Assembly (NCBI GenBank): GCA_902798695.1
Contig: CADBXK010000001.1
Span: forward strand, 186,001 to 250,000
DNA from: Oscillospiraceae bacterium
Lineage (GTDB): Bacteria > Bacillota > Clostridia > Oscillospirales > Ruminococcaceae
DNA: 64,000 nt
Direction of reading: 5' to 3'
This document shows positions 44,721-53,960 of this stretch, piece by piece. Both the position numbers and the translations under genes were made by a program. Position 1 is the stretch's first letter, and every line of letters starts with the position of its first letter. The notes under the pieces are model-generated. The model did no database searches. It worked only from the letters and a program-made list of their open reading frames with translations, and had not been told where the DNA came from.

Positions 44721-47700
44721 TTACTCTTCATTATGATCTTCAAAATTTTGATTTATAAAATCTACCAAACAATTTTCCTCGAAATCTAAATCATTCTCAT
44801 TTTGGTTGGATAACTTCTTTTCTTTAAAAAATTCATTAAATTTCTCACGTAAGTTATTCTCATCAATCCAATCATAATATTGTCCAATCACATCTTCTCG
44901 TGGTATATTGTTCTGTTCTTCATTCGACAGGTTGTTTAATTCATTCTGTTCATTTGAAATACCTTCAAATTCATTATCTAATCCTTGTGCATTAACAAAG
45001 TTGATAACCATTTTTTTATATTTTTGAAATTTTTCATATTCGTTCTGTAAAACATCGTTATCTCGTTTTAAATTATCAACTTCCTTTTTGTATTCATCAA
45101 TAACATCATTTTCGTCAATATTAGTTAATTGAGTTTTTAATTCTTCAATTTGTCTTTTTAATTCGTTAATTATGTCAATTTTCTCATTAACATCAGATTT
45201 ATGATTTTTATAATATTCCTCATAATTACCAACTTCTGTTCGCAAACTTTCTAATTGTTTTTCTAACTCTTCGACTTTTTGATTTAATTTCCCGTTTTCA
45301 ACAGTAAGTTTCTGTGTTCTATTGATAACATCATTTTCAAGATTATCTTGATAATTTTTACTCAATTTGTCCCATTTATTTTTAAGATCTTCATTGGCTT
45401 CTTTCAAAAATGAAATTCTTTCTGTCAATCTTTGTTTTTTCTCTTCTACTTCTTCAATAACTTTTCGAACTGCTTCTGTTTGTTCTTGAGAACCTTGTTT
45501 TAATTTTTCATTATCTGATATTAATGTTTTCATATTTTTTATTAAATCTTCTTTTTCTTTTGTAATGCTTTCTAATTTTTTACTCTCTTCTAACATTTTA
45601 TTCTTAATGTTTTGTAGTGTATGTTCTAATTGTTCTTTTTCTTTTGTAACTGCACTCAAATTGTCTTTCACAGTTTTAACGTTTTCTTCAAAATTCTTAC
45701 GAATTTCTTCTATTCGTTCGTTGACTGTTTGTTCAACCAACTTATCTTGCTTTTGATCTTTACCAATTTTTAAATTCCAGAATTCATTTTCTAATTCTTC
45801 TTTTTCTTTTTTTAATTCATCAATGGTATTTTGTTCATTTATTTTTTTTTTTAATTCTTGTTGTAATCGTTCTATTTCCCCTGTTAATTTCAAATTTTCT
45901 TCTTTTAATCTGTTAACTTGCGAATAGGCTGATGTTTTTTTATTAGTCTCTTCTACCAATCTATTGTTTATATTTTGTATAACTTTAACCCTACCGTCAT
46001 AAGCTTTTTGTAATTCATCGATCTTTTTATCCTTCTCACTGATATTTTTTTGTAACTGATTTACTGATCCAACATTTTTACATAATTCGTCAAATTTTTT
46101 CTGAAATTTTGTCAGCCAACCTCCTTCTTGTATGTTGATACCTAACGCTGTAGCCAGTTTTTTCAGGTTTTCGTTCATCCCTTTTAACTTCTCGATTTCA
46201 TTCTTATGCTTTTGCTTTAAATCATTGATTGCTTTATTCTTCTCTTGGTTTACTTTAGTAATATTTTCATTTACTTTCTTGTTCTCGTCTTTTAACTTAT
46301 TGATCTTTTCATTTGCCTCTTTCTTCTCTTTGTTTGCGGCATTTGCTTTATTATCGATCTGTTTTTTTAAAGCATTGATTTGTTCCTTGTATTTTTCAAC
46401 TTCTTTGTTTAAATTATCAATTGTATTTTGTGTTTCCCTGTTCGCCATATCTATCTTTGATTTGACTTGGTTTTTTAATAACTCATTTTGCTCCTTTAGT
46501 CCCTCATTCATATCTTTTAATTCTTTGATATCTTCTGTTAACTTATTGATATTTCCCTTGTATTTTTCAACTTCTTTGTTTAAATTATCAATTGTATTTT
46601 GTGTTTCCCTGTTCGCCATATCTATCTTTGATTTAACTTGGTTTTTTAATAACTCATTTTCATTGTTTACTGTATTGAGTTGCTCTTTTAACATATTGTT
46701 ATCATTATTTAACTTCTCGTTCTCGTTATTTCTATTCTGAATTTGTCCATTTAGTTCTTTAAGTTTATTAATTAAATCTCTATTCATTTCGCTTAAACCT
46801 TTAAGCGTTTCATCTGAGTTATTGTTTTTTATATGTGAAATCAACTCCTGAACATAGTTATTTAATTCATTGATATCTTTATTCTTGTTATTGATTGCTT
46901 CATTTAACTTATTGTTCTCGTCTGTCGCTTTCTGAATCTGCATATTTAAGTTATTGATATCTTCTTTTAAATTATTGATCTGTATATTTAAGTTATTTGC
47001 TTTCTTGATCTCGTTTTCCTTATCTTTGATAGCGTTCTTATGCTCCTCTTTTAACTTATTGATTTCTTTCTCTAAGTTCGTGTTCTTTTCATTTGCTTTC
47101 TGGATATCATTATCCTTGTTATTGTTATCTTTTCTTAACTTATTAATATCTTTATTTACGGTATCGAGTTGTTCTTTTAACATATTGATATCATTATTTG
47201 CTTTATTGTTCTCTTCATTTACTGTATTGATAAGTTGATTCTTCTCTTTGAGCTCGTTATTTAAGTTCGTGATCTGTAGATTTGCATTATTGAGCTCATC
47301 ACCTCTAACAAGGACAATTGTCTCTAATTTATCAAGACTTTTCTTTAAGTTAATGTTATTGATACTTAGATAAGCAAGCTCTTTCTTTAAGTTTGCATTC
47401 TCTTCAATCTGATTCTTTATTTTAGCATTTAGTTCATTATTAACATTTTTGCTATCTTCAGCCAAGTTATCATTTAGTTCTTTTAACTTCGTGATCTCAT
47501 CACCCTTGTTCTTGAGATCATTATTTAAGTTCGTGATCTGGTTATCCTTGTTATTGATCTGTATCTTTAATTCATTGATATCTTTTTCCTTGTTATTTAT
47601 ATCTACTTTTAACTTATGGTTCTCGTTATTTAAATCATTAAGTCCTTCCTCTAATTGTTGATTATTTACTTCTAACTCAAGCATCTTTTGTTCTAATTCA

Positions 47701-50700
47701 TAATAAGAAGTGTTTGCTTCATCCAGTTCTTTTTCTAAATCATGAACTTTATTATCCTTATCTTGGATCTGGTTCTCGTAATTTTTCTTTAATTCATCAT
47801 TAGCTCTCTGTAAATTACTTATATCTTCACTTTGTTGCCAGAACTGCTCATTTAATTTTTCTAACTCTTTCTTGTTGTTATTTAATTCTACATTTAGTCT
47901 TTGTTCATTCTTTTTCATTTCATCAATAATATTTTCGTCTAAACTATACTTGCGATTTAAATCATTGATCTGTAGCTTTGCCTGATCAAGCTCGTATTTT
48001 AAATTACTGTTCTCTTCGTTAAGAATATTTATTTTCTTAGTTAGTTCTTCATTAACATTTTTGTTATTTTGAGACAATTTATCATTTAGGTCTTTTAAGT
48101 TCTTGATCTCGTTATTTAAGTTCGTGATCTGGTTATACTTGCTCTTAATCTCTTTATCATTGTTATTATTATCTTCTCTTAACCTATTGTTCTCGTCTGT
48201 CGCTTTCTGAATCTGCATATTTAAGTTATTGACATCTTCTTTTAATTTATTGTTATCCTCTCTTAACTTATTGATTTTATTTTGTAATATGTTATTATCT
48301 ATACCTAACTGGTTCTTTAATTCTACAGCTTCTTTACTTGTTTTTTCTGCAAATTTCAATTTGTCTAATAAGTTACTTTGTGTTTTCTCATATTCTGTAA
48401 TTTTATTATTCTTATCCAAGATCAACTTATCCTTCTCATTGATCTGGTTCTGATGCTGTATATTTGCTTTATTGATTGCTTCATTTACTTTCTGGATCTC
48501 GTTATTTAATCTCTCGATCTCGGTATTCTTGTTCGTGATATCTTCTTTTAACTTCTTGTTCTCATCACCCATAGTACGAACAATTACATCTAATTCCTCA
48601 TAACGTTTATTTAAACTCAAGTTATTGAGTTCTGCATACTTAAACTGTTCTTTTAAGTTTGTATTTTCTTCAATCTGCTTCTTTATTTTAGCATTTAGTT
48701 CATTATTAACATTTTTGCTATCTTCAGCCAATTGTTTATTTAGTTTGTCTATTTCTTCTATCTGATTTTTTAATATATTATATCCATTTTGTAACTTAAT
48801 GACTTCTTGCGTTCTTGTATTATAGTCATTTGTCAATTGTCTGATTGATTCATCCTTGGTCTTAATTGATTCATTTAACTTATTGTTCTCTTGTGTCGCT
48901 GTCTGAATCTGCATATTTAAGTTATTTATATCTTCTTTTACTTTATTGAGCTCCTTATCATGCTCTTCTTTTAACTTTTTGATTTCATTCTGATGCTGCA
49001 GATTTGCTTTATTGATTGCTTCTTCCTTAGCTTCGATTCCATTCTTTAAGTTATTGATATCCTTATCCTTGTTATTAATCTCGTTCTGATGTTGTAGTTT
49101 TAATTCATTTATCTTGTTATCCTTGTTATTGTTATCTTCTCTTAACCTATTGTTCTCGTCTGTTAACTTATTTATTTGTTCTTTATGATTATTCCTTAAA
49201 TTATTTATTTCATTTTGTAATCTAACATTATCTTCATTTAGATTATCTTTTTCTTTCGATATATCTTCCAAAATTTTACCATAATTATTATTTAAACGTT
49301 CTCTCTCTAGATCCTGATCCTCTATCTTTTCATTTAATATTTTATTTAAATTATCAACCTTTTTTTCATAATCTTGAATCTTGTTTTTATAATCTTGAAT
49401 CTCCTTTTTATAATTACCATCTAATTGATTAATCTTACTTTCATATTCATTCTTTAGCTTATTAAGCATGTTATCATAATGATTTTTTGCGTTAGCAATA
49501 TTGATATTACCTATTCTTTTTAGTTCTCTAATCTCATTATTTAATTTTTGAATATTCTTGTTATAATCATTAAGATTCTTATCTAAATCATTCTGATAGT
49601 CTTTTATGTCATTTTGTAATATACTTATTTCTCTATTTTTTTCCTCAATTGTTTTATTTAAATCATTAATTTTATCATTTAATAAATCTTTATCTTTTGA
49701 CCATTTCCTTTGAGTTTCTTCATTCCAATTGTTGCCGTTATTTCTTATCATTTCTATTTTTTCATTTAAATCATTAATCTGATCTTCATATTTTTTCTTT
49801 AAATTATTAACATTTATATCATTATCGTTTGTTATTTTGTTAATTTCATTGTTTAATTTATTAATCTGATCATTTAATTCATTTATATGCAATTGTAAAT
49901 TCTTATTACTATTTTCTAACTCTAAATTTTTTCCGGCATTTTGATTGTTTTGATTTTTTAAAACATTATTGTCTTTTTCAAGAGCACTTTTTTCTTGAGC
50001 AAGTTTTTCTAATAACTTATTTAAATTCAAATTTTGAGATTCAAGATTTTTTATTTTATTGTCATTGTTTGATAATAATTGATTTAACTCTCTTAATTTA
50101 GAAGAAATCTCATTGTTTTGTCTCTGCAAATCCTTATTTTTATTATCTAAATTTTGGTTCTGATTATTGCTTTGATTAATCTGATTAAGTAATTGGTTAA
50201 TTCGATTTTTAACATCTTCATTACTTTTCTTCAAATTAGCAATTTCTTGATCTTTGCCAATGCTTAATCCTTTTACTTCTTCTATAGTCTTCAAAAGATC
50301 ATTTACTAGTTTTCTACTATCTTCGGACTGATTTTTTTTATCTTGTTCATTTACCTTTTGAGCATTCAATAAAAGTTTATTTTGATTTTTTAAATTTTCA
50401 TTTTCCTGCTGCAATTGATTGTTTGCTTGTTTTAATCTAGCTATTTCTTTTTTATCTGCATCATCACCAGGACGAACACCTGAATCAACAATTACTTCAA
50501 CTTTCTTTTCTGTTTTAGCAGTTCTATCAGACCTAGTTTCCAATCTACTTGTTGACTGTGTGGCTCCACCACTTCCTCCAGGCTTCTGAGGATCTTCGGT
50601 TGTATTGTTTTTTTCTATCTTTTTTATACCATTGTTATCAGTATTTTCCCCTGTTTGTGCATCATTATTGTTACCATCATAACTACTATTACTAAAAGAA

Positions 50701-51074
50701 TCCGCCCCTGAAGAGGTAGAAATTGACACATCATCCATATTACTTTTTGGAGCCATAGAGTTATTAAAATTAGTTGAAATAATAGAAGCAGCCATTAACG
50801 TAGCAAAACTTAATGTTAAGGCTTTTCTCATATTAGCTCCACCAGCAATCATTTTAAGGGTTTCATCAGAAAGCTCATTAAAATCATTATTACTCATTTT
50901 CACACTATCATCAGAATTTAAAAAAACGTTCATTTCGTTCTTAAAATCACTAAATGATTTAATATAACCATTTTCACAAAATAAATCATATATTTTGTTT
51001 TGATCTCTTAAAGAATTCAGTTTTTCCCTTTGTTCATCATCAGATATAATCTTATAAAAAATATCTTTTATCAT
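44721..51074 (-). CDS. Giant coiled-coil protein with Nif11-type double-glycine leader
   Basis: A 2117-residue protein. Residues 1-79 read as a Nif11-like leader peptide: helical, acidic, with SDDEQREKLNSL near the start and ending ELSDETLKMIAGG, the double-glycine cleavage motif. Right after it comes MRK plus a 16-residue hydrophobic helix (about 85-100), like a signal or membrane segment, then a Ser/Asn/Gly/Thr-rich linker (about 101-205), then about 1800 residues of continuous heptad-type coiled coil rich in Asn, Lys, Glu, Leu, and an acidic non-coiled tail (last 90 residues). There is no LPxTG or C-terminal membrane helix. Start ATG 51074 is fixed by AGGAGAG; an ATG 39 bases upstream has none. 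The gene has its own promoter with Spo0A-like boxes and its own terminator. Function unknown; I infer an exported structural filament. Confidence 0.85.
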   Translation of the reverse strand: MIKDIFYKIISDDEQREKLNSLRDQNKIYDLFCENGYIKSFSDFKNEMNVFLNSDDSVKMSNNDFNELSDETLKMIAGGANMRKALTLSFATLMAASIISTNFNNSMAPKSNMDDVSISTSSGADSFSNSSYDGNNNDAQTGENTDNNGIKKIEKNNTTEDPQKPGGSGGATQSTSRLETRSDRTAKTEKKVEVIVDSGVRPGDDADKKEIARLKQANNQLQQENENLKNQNKLLLNAQKVNEQDKKNQSEDSRKLVNDLLKTIEEVKGLSIGKDQEIANLKKSNEDVKNRINQLLNQINQSNNQNQNLDNKNKDLQRQNNEISSKLRELNQLLSNNDNKIKNLESQNLNLNKLLEKLAQEKSALEKDNNVLKNQNNQNAGKNLELENSNKNLQLHINELNDQINKLNNEINKITNDNDINVNNLKKKYEDQINDLNEKIEMIRNNGNNWNEETQRKWSKDKDLLNDKINDLNKTIEEKNREISILQNDIKDYQNDLDKNLNDYNKNIQKLNNEIRELKRIGNINIANAKNHYDNMLNKLKNEYESKINQLDGNYKKEIQDYKNKIQDYEKKVDNLNKILNEKIEDQDLERERLNNNYGKILEDISKEKDNLNEDNVRLQNEINNLRNNHKEQINKLTDENNRLREDNNNKDNKINELKLQHQNEINNKDKDINNLKNGIEAKEEAINKANLQHQNEIKKLKEEHDKELNKVKEDINNLNMQIQTATQENNKLNESIKTKDESIRQLTNDYNTRTQEVIKLQNGYNILKNQIEEIDKLNKQLAEDSKNVNNELNAKIKKQIEENTNLKEQFKYAELNNLSLNKRYEELDVIVRTMGDENKKLKEDITNKNTEIERLNNEIQKVNEAINKANIQHQNQINEKDKLILDKNNKITEYEKTQSNLLDKLKFAEKTSKEAVELKNQLGIDNNILQNKINKLREDNNKLKEDVNNLNMQIQKATDENNRLREDNNNNDKEIKSKYNQITNLNNEIKNLKDLNDKLSQNNKNVNEELTKKINILNEENSNLKYELDQAKLQINDLNRKYSLDENIIDEMKKNEQRLNVELNNNKKELEKLNEQFWQQSEDISNLQRANDELKKNYENQIQDKDNKVHDLEKELDEANTSYYELEQKMLELEVNNQQLEEGLNDLNNENHKLKVDINNKEKDINELKIQINNKDNQITNLNNDLKNKGDEITKLKELNDNLAEDSKNVNNELNAKIKNQIEENANLKKELAYLSINNINLKKSLDKLETIVLVRGDELNNANLQITNLNNELKEKNQLINTVNEENNKANNDINMLKEQLDTVNKDINKLRKDNNNKDNDIQKANEKNTNLEKEINKLKEEHKNAIKDKENEIKKANNLNIQINNLKEDINNLNMQIQKATDENNKLNEAINNKNKDINELNNYVQELISHIKNNNSDETLKGLSEMNRDLINKLKELNGQIQNRNNENEKLNNDNNMLKEQLNTVNNENELLKNQVKSKIDMANRETQNTIDNLNKEVEKYKGNINKLTEDIKELKDMNEGLKEQNELLKNQVKSKIDMANRETQNTIDNLNKEVEKYKEQINALKKQIDNKANAANKEKKEANEKINKLKDENKKVNENITKVNQEKNKAINDLKQKHKNEIEKLKGMNENLKKLATALGINIQEGGWLTKFQKKFDELCKNVGSVNQLQKNISEKDKKIDELQKAYDGRVKVIQNINNRLVEETNKKTSAYSQVNRLKEENLKLTGEIERLQQELKKKINEQNTIDELKKEKEELENEFWNLKIGKDQKQDKLVEQTVNERIEEIRKNFEENVKTVKDNLSAVTKEKEQLEHTLQNIKNKMLEESKKLESITKEKEDLIKNMKTLISDNEKLKQGSQEQTEAVRKVIEEVEEKKQRLTERISFLKEANEDLKNKWDKLSKNYQDNLENDVINRTQKLTVENGKLNQKVEELEKQLESLRTEVGNYEEYYKNHKSDVNEKIDIINELKRQIEELKTQLTNIDENDVIDEYKKEVDNLKRDNDVLQNEYEKFQKYKKMVINFVNAQGLDNEFEGISNEQNELNNLSNEEQNNIPREDVIGQYYDWIDENNLREKFNEFFKEKKLSNQNENDLDFEENCLVDFINQNFEDHNEE
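46385..46660. repeat. 105-bp near-identical direct repeats in the giant gene
   Basis: Bases 46385-46489 and 46556-46660 match at all positions but one. They encode 35 residues containing ELLKNQVKSKIDMANRE, at about residues 1529-1563 and 1472-1506. The offset is 171 bases, in frame. Near identity at DNA level means a recent duplication. Confidence 0.9.
46900..48745. repeat. Larger segmental duplication in the giant gene
   Basis: Two marker stretches each occur twice with nearly the same offset: 46911-46970 with 48186-48245 (offset 1275, one mismatch) and 47401-47465 with 48667-48731 (offset 1266, one mismatch). Between them similarity is weaker but visible. So roughly 46900-47470 and 48180-48740 are copies of one block. 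A third, more diverged version of the block end lies near 48000-48080. Confidence 0.8.
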
Positions 51075-51271
51075 AATGCTCTCTCCTAATAATCTAAAAG
51101 ACAATACAAACATATATTATCTCTTAGCTCTATCACACATTAACATTTATTTTACTTTATATTTTATCTGACTATAAAAACCCTTAAATCAAATTCTAAA
51201 ATCAATAAATTTATTAACAAAAAATTTTATTTGTTTATAAATTATCAATATTTTCACTAGGTTTGTTATAA

Positions 51272-51300
51272 ATTATATATTAATAATCGTGTAAAATCAA
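51272..51300 (-). promoter_or_regulatory. Sigma-A-type promoter of the giant gene
   Basis: TTGATT (51295-51300) and TATAAT (51272-51277) on the minus strand, 17-base spacer. This predicts a leader of about 190 bases. Confidence 0.65.
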
Positions 51301-51385
51301 CTATTTTTGTCGAAAATTTGCGTATAAAACTATTTTTGTCGAAAATTCACATATAAAACTATTTTTTTGACAATAACCAAATAAA
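51299..51385. promoter_or_regulatory. 29-bp tandem repeats carrying Spo0A-type boxes
   Basis: AACTATTTTT recurs at 51299, 51328 and 51357, a strict 29-base period. The first two units contain an exact TGTCGAA (51308-51314 and 51337-51343), the consensus Spo0A box, within TTTTTGTCGAAAATT; the third unit is degenerate. Relative to the giant gene start site expected near 51265 the boxes lie at about -45 and -75, suitable for activation. The rest of the 440-base gap (51075-51515) is A+T-rich without an open frame. Confidence 0.6.
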
Positions 51386-51515
51386 TTATTATACATACTT
51401 ATTATTAGTTCTTTTCAAAAAAATATAATATAAACATATTTTATGCTATCTTTTATTTTTATCCAATTTGTGTTATAATCTTTATAAGATACTATAAATT
51501 AAGAGGGATAAACAG

Positions 51516-53864
51516 ATGACTATAAACCAAGTATTTTCAAAACACAAAAAACAAATTTTAGAAAATAAATTCAACAAAATGAATGCAATGCAGAAAGAGG
51601 CCATATTTTCAATAAACGGACCTTTACTTATTTTAGCCGGTGCAGGATCTGGAAAAACTACTGTAATAGTTAACAGAATAGCTTATATGTTAAAATATGG
51701 AAATGTATATTTCAATGAAAACTGTAACATAAATGAATCAGACTATAATGCTATTCAAAAAATAATAGAACAAGATGAAAATCAATTAGATGAATATATA
51801 ATTAGTCATAATTTGTTAAAAAATAACCCTCCAAAGCCATGGGAAATTCTTGCAATAACATTTACTAACAAGGCAGCAGCTGAACTATGTGATAGATTGA
51901 AACAAATTTTAGGCGACTCTGCAAATGACATAAATGCTGGAACATTCCATTCACAGTGCATAAAAATCCTTGTTAGATATATAGACCATTTAGGATATCA
52001 AAAAAACTTTACAATATATGATACAGATGACAGCAAAAGAGTAATTAAAGATATTTTAGCCACTATGAACTTAAATGACAAAATATATCCTCCTAAATCT
52101 GTTTTATCCGAAATAAGTAGAGCTAAAGATAAATTTTTAACACCAAATCAATATGAAGCACAAACAAATAACGACTTAAGGAAAAAAGAAATAGCCAAAA
52201 TATACAAAATCTACCAAAATTATTTAAAAAATGCTAATGCACTAGATTTTGATGATATTATATTTTTAACTGTAGAACTATTTGAAAATAATCCAGATAT
52301 CCTTTCTAGATATCAAAATAAATTTAAATACATATTGGTTGACGAATATCAAGATACTAACCACGTACAATATAAATTAATAAAACTACTTGCAGCACAA
52401 CATCAAAATTTATGTGTTGTAGGAGACGACGACCAAAGTATATATAAATTTAGAGGCGCAACAATAGAAAATATATTAAATTTTGAAAAACAAATGAAAA
52501 ATGTCAAAACAATAAGACTTGAAGAAAACTATAGATCAACTCAAAATATATTATCAGCCGCAAACCATGTAATTTCAAATAATTCTGCAAGAAAAGGAAA
52601 GAATTTATGGACAAGCAAAGGAGACGGCGAAAAAATCAAAGAAATACATGTTTCAAATGAAAACGAAGAGGCTGAATTTATTTGTAAAGAAATTAATAAA
52701 AATATATCAAATGGAATGTCATATAAAGATCATGTGATTTTGTATAGAATGAATGCACAATCAGCAAATATTGAGAGATTTTTGGTTAGAAATGCTATTC
52801 CCTACCAAATTATAGGTGGAACTAAATTTTATGACCGTAAAGAAATTAAAGATACATTGGCATATCTAACAGTATTGAATAACAAAAATGATAATCTAAG
52901 ATTAAAAAGGATAATAAATGAACCTAAAAGAGGAATTGGTAGCGGTACAGTTTCTAAACTGCAAAAAATATCAGATTCCATGAATACATCAATGTATAAT
53001 ATAATGTCACAGTCAGAAACGTTTTCTACCTTGCTAGGAAAATCAAAACAACTTAAAAATTTTCAATCAATAATTGATAATTTAATAACTTGTTCTGAGA
53101 ATATGTCACTACCCGACTTATTTGATGAAATTATGAGTCAAACAGGATATATGCAATCATTATTGGACCAAGGCGATATTGCAAAATCTAGGATTGAAAA
53201 TTTAGAAGAGTTTAAAACAATTTTAATGCACTTTGAAAATGAGAACGAAAATGCTACTCTATCTGATTTTTTAAATGAGATAGCTTTATATACCGATATT
53301 GACGATTTTAACTCAGATAATGACAAAATCTCACTAATGACATTACACTCAGCAAAAGGATTAGAATTTAAGGCAGTATTTATGGTTGGTATGGAAGAAG
53401 GTATTTTCCCAGGAAATCAATCAGACAATGATACTGAAGAGATAGAAGAAGAACGACGTTTAGCATATGTCGGAATAACAAGAGCTCAAAAACAACTATA
53501 TTTAATTAATGCAGCGCAAAGAATGATTTTTGGTTCTACAAGGTATTCAAAACCTTCAAGATTTTTAAATGAAATTCCAATTGAGTATAAAGATATTACC
53601 GACACTATAGTCAAAAAATTCAATAATAACATTTTAACTAAGCAAAAACACAAAATTAATATAAATAAAATAAACAAAACCAAGAATGTAAATGAAATAC
53701 AAATCAATTTTAATGAAAACGACTTGGTGGTTCACTCAGTTTTCGGAAAAGGAACTGTAATATCTATAGTTCCTATGGGAAATGATCACTTAGTAGAAGT
53801 AGATTTTGAAAAAAAGGGTAGAAAAAAAGTAATGGCAAATTATGCTAAACTTAAAAAAGCTTAG
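51516..53864 (+). CDS. pcrA: UvrD/PcrA-type ATP-dependent DNA helicase
   Basis: SF1A 3'-5' helicase for repair and rolling-circle replication (782 residues). Motifs: AGAGSGKTT (about 42), AITFTNKAAAEL, VDEYQDTNHVQYK, GDDDQSIYKFRGA, EENYRS, LMTLHSAKGLEF and RRLAYVGITRAQ. A basic linker and the C-terminal Tudor-like domain (VVHSVFGKGTVISI) that contacts RNA polymerase are also present, supporting PcrA over Rep. An AGAGGG site precedes the ATG, and TATAAT at 51474-51479 is its probable -10. It faces away from the giant gene. Confidence 0.93.
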   Translation: MTINQVFSKHKKQILENKFNKMNAMQKEAIFSINGPLLILAGAGSGKTTVIVNRIAYMLKYGNVYFNENCNINESDYNAIQKIIEQDENQLDEYIISHNLLKNNPPKPWEILAITFTNKAAAELCDRLKQILGDSANDINAGTFHSQCIKILVRYIDHLGYQKNFTIYDTDDSKRVIKDILATMNLNDKIYPPKSVLSEISRAKDKFLTPNQYEAQTNNDLRKKEIAKIYKIYQNYLKNANALDFDDIIFLTVELFENNPDILSRYQNKFKYILVDEYQDTNHVQYKLIKLLAAQHQNLCVVGDDDQSIYKFRGATIENILNFEKQMKNVKTIRLEENYRSTQNILSAANHVISNNSARKGKNLWTSKGDGEKIKEIHVSNENEEAEFICKEINKNISNGMSYKDHVILYRMNAQSANIERFLVRNAIPYQIIGGTKFYDRKEIKDTLAYLTVLNNKNDNLRLKRIINEPKRGIGSGTVSKLQKISDSMNTSMYNIMSQSETFSTLLGKSKQLKNFQSIIDNLITCSENMSLPDLFDEIMSQTGYMQSLLDQGDIAKSRIENLEEFKTILMHFENENENATLSDFLNEIALYTDIDDFNSDNDKISLMTLHSAKGLEFKAVFMVGMEEGIFPGNQSDNDTEEIEEERRLAYVGITRAQKQLYLINAAQRMIFGSTRYSKPSRFLNEIPIEYKDITDTIVKKFNNNILTKQKHKININKINKTKNVNEIQINFNENDLVVHSVFGKGTVISIVPMGNDHLVEVDFEKKGRKKVMANYAKLKKA

Positions 53865-53885
53865 TATCTTAAAAAAGCTTAGTAT
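53850..53885. repeat. 18-bp tandem duplication across the pcrA stop codon
   Basis: CTTAAAAAAGCTTAGTAT occurs twice in direct succession; the first copy contains the stop codon. A second scar like the one at rpsR. Confidence 0.9.
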
Positions 53886-53901
53886 ATAAATAATATTAAT
53901 C

Positions 53902-53933
53902 AAGAGATACTTTACTTTAAATATCTCTTTTTA
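53902..53933 (+). terminator. Terminator after pcrA
   Basis: AAGAGATA (53902-53909) pairs with TATCTCTT (53922-53929), then TTTAA. The stem is short and weak, so some readthrough into clpB is likely. Confidence 0.6.
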
Positions 53934-53960
53934 ACAAAAGCTATGAAAGGATCTGTTAAA

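Noticed and set aside
46132..46740. Long hydrophobic open frame (202 codons) on the plus strand inside the giant gene
   Set aside because: It is antisense to the Asn/Lys/Glu-rich coiled coil, whose complement reads as Phe/Ile/Leu/Ser codons; no ribosome site, and several similar frames occur along the gene for the same reason.
51299..51385. CRISPR array
   Set aside because: The three 29-bp units abut with no spacers between them and diverge; no cas genes are near.
53865..53960. CIRCE or CtsR heat-shock operator before clpB
   Set aside because: Neither the TTAGCACTC inverted repeat nor a GGTCAAA direct repeat is present; the only hairpin is the pcrA terminator.
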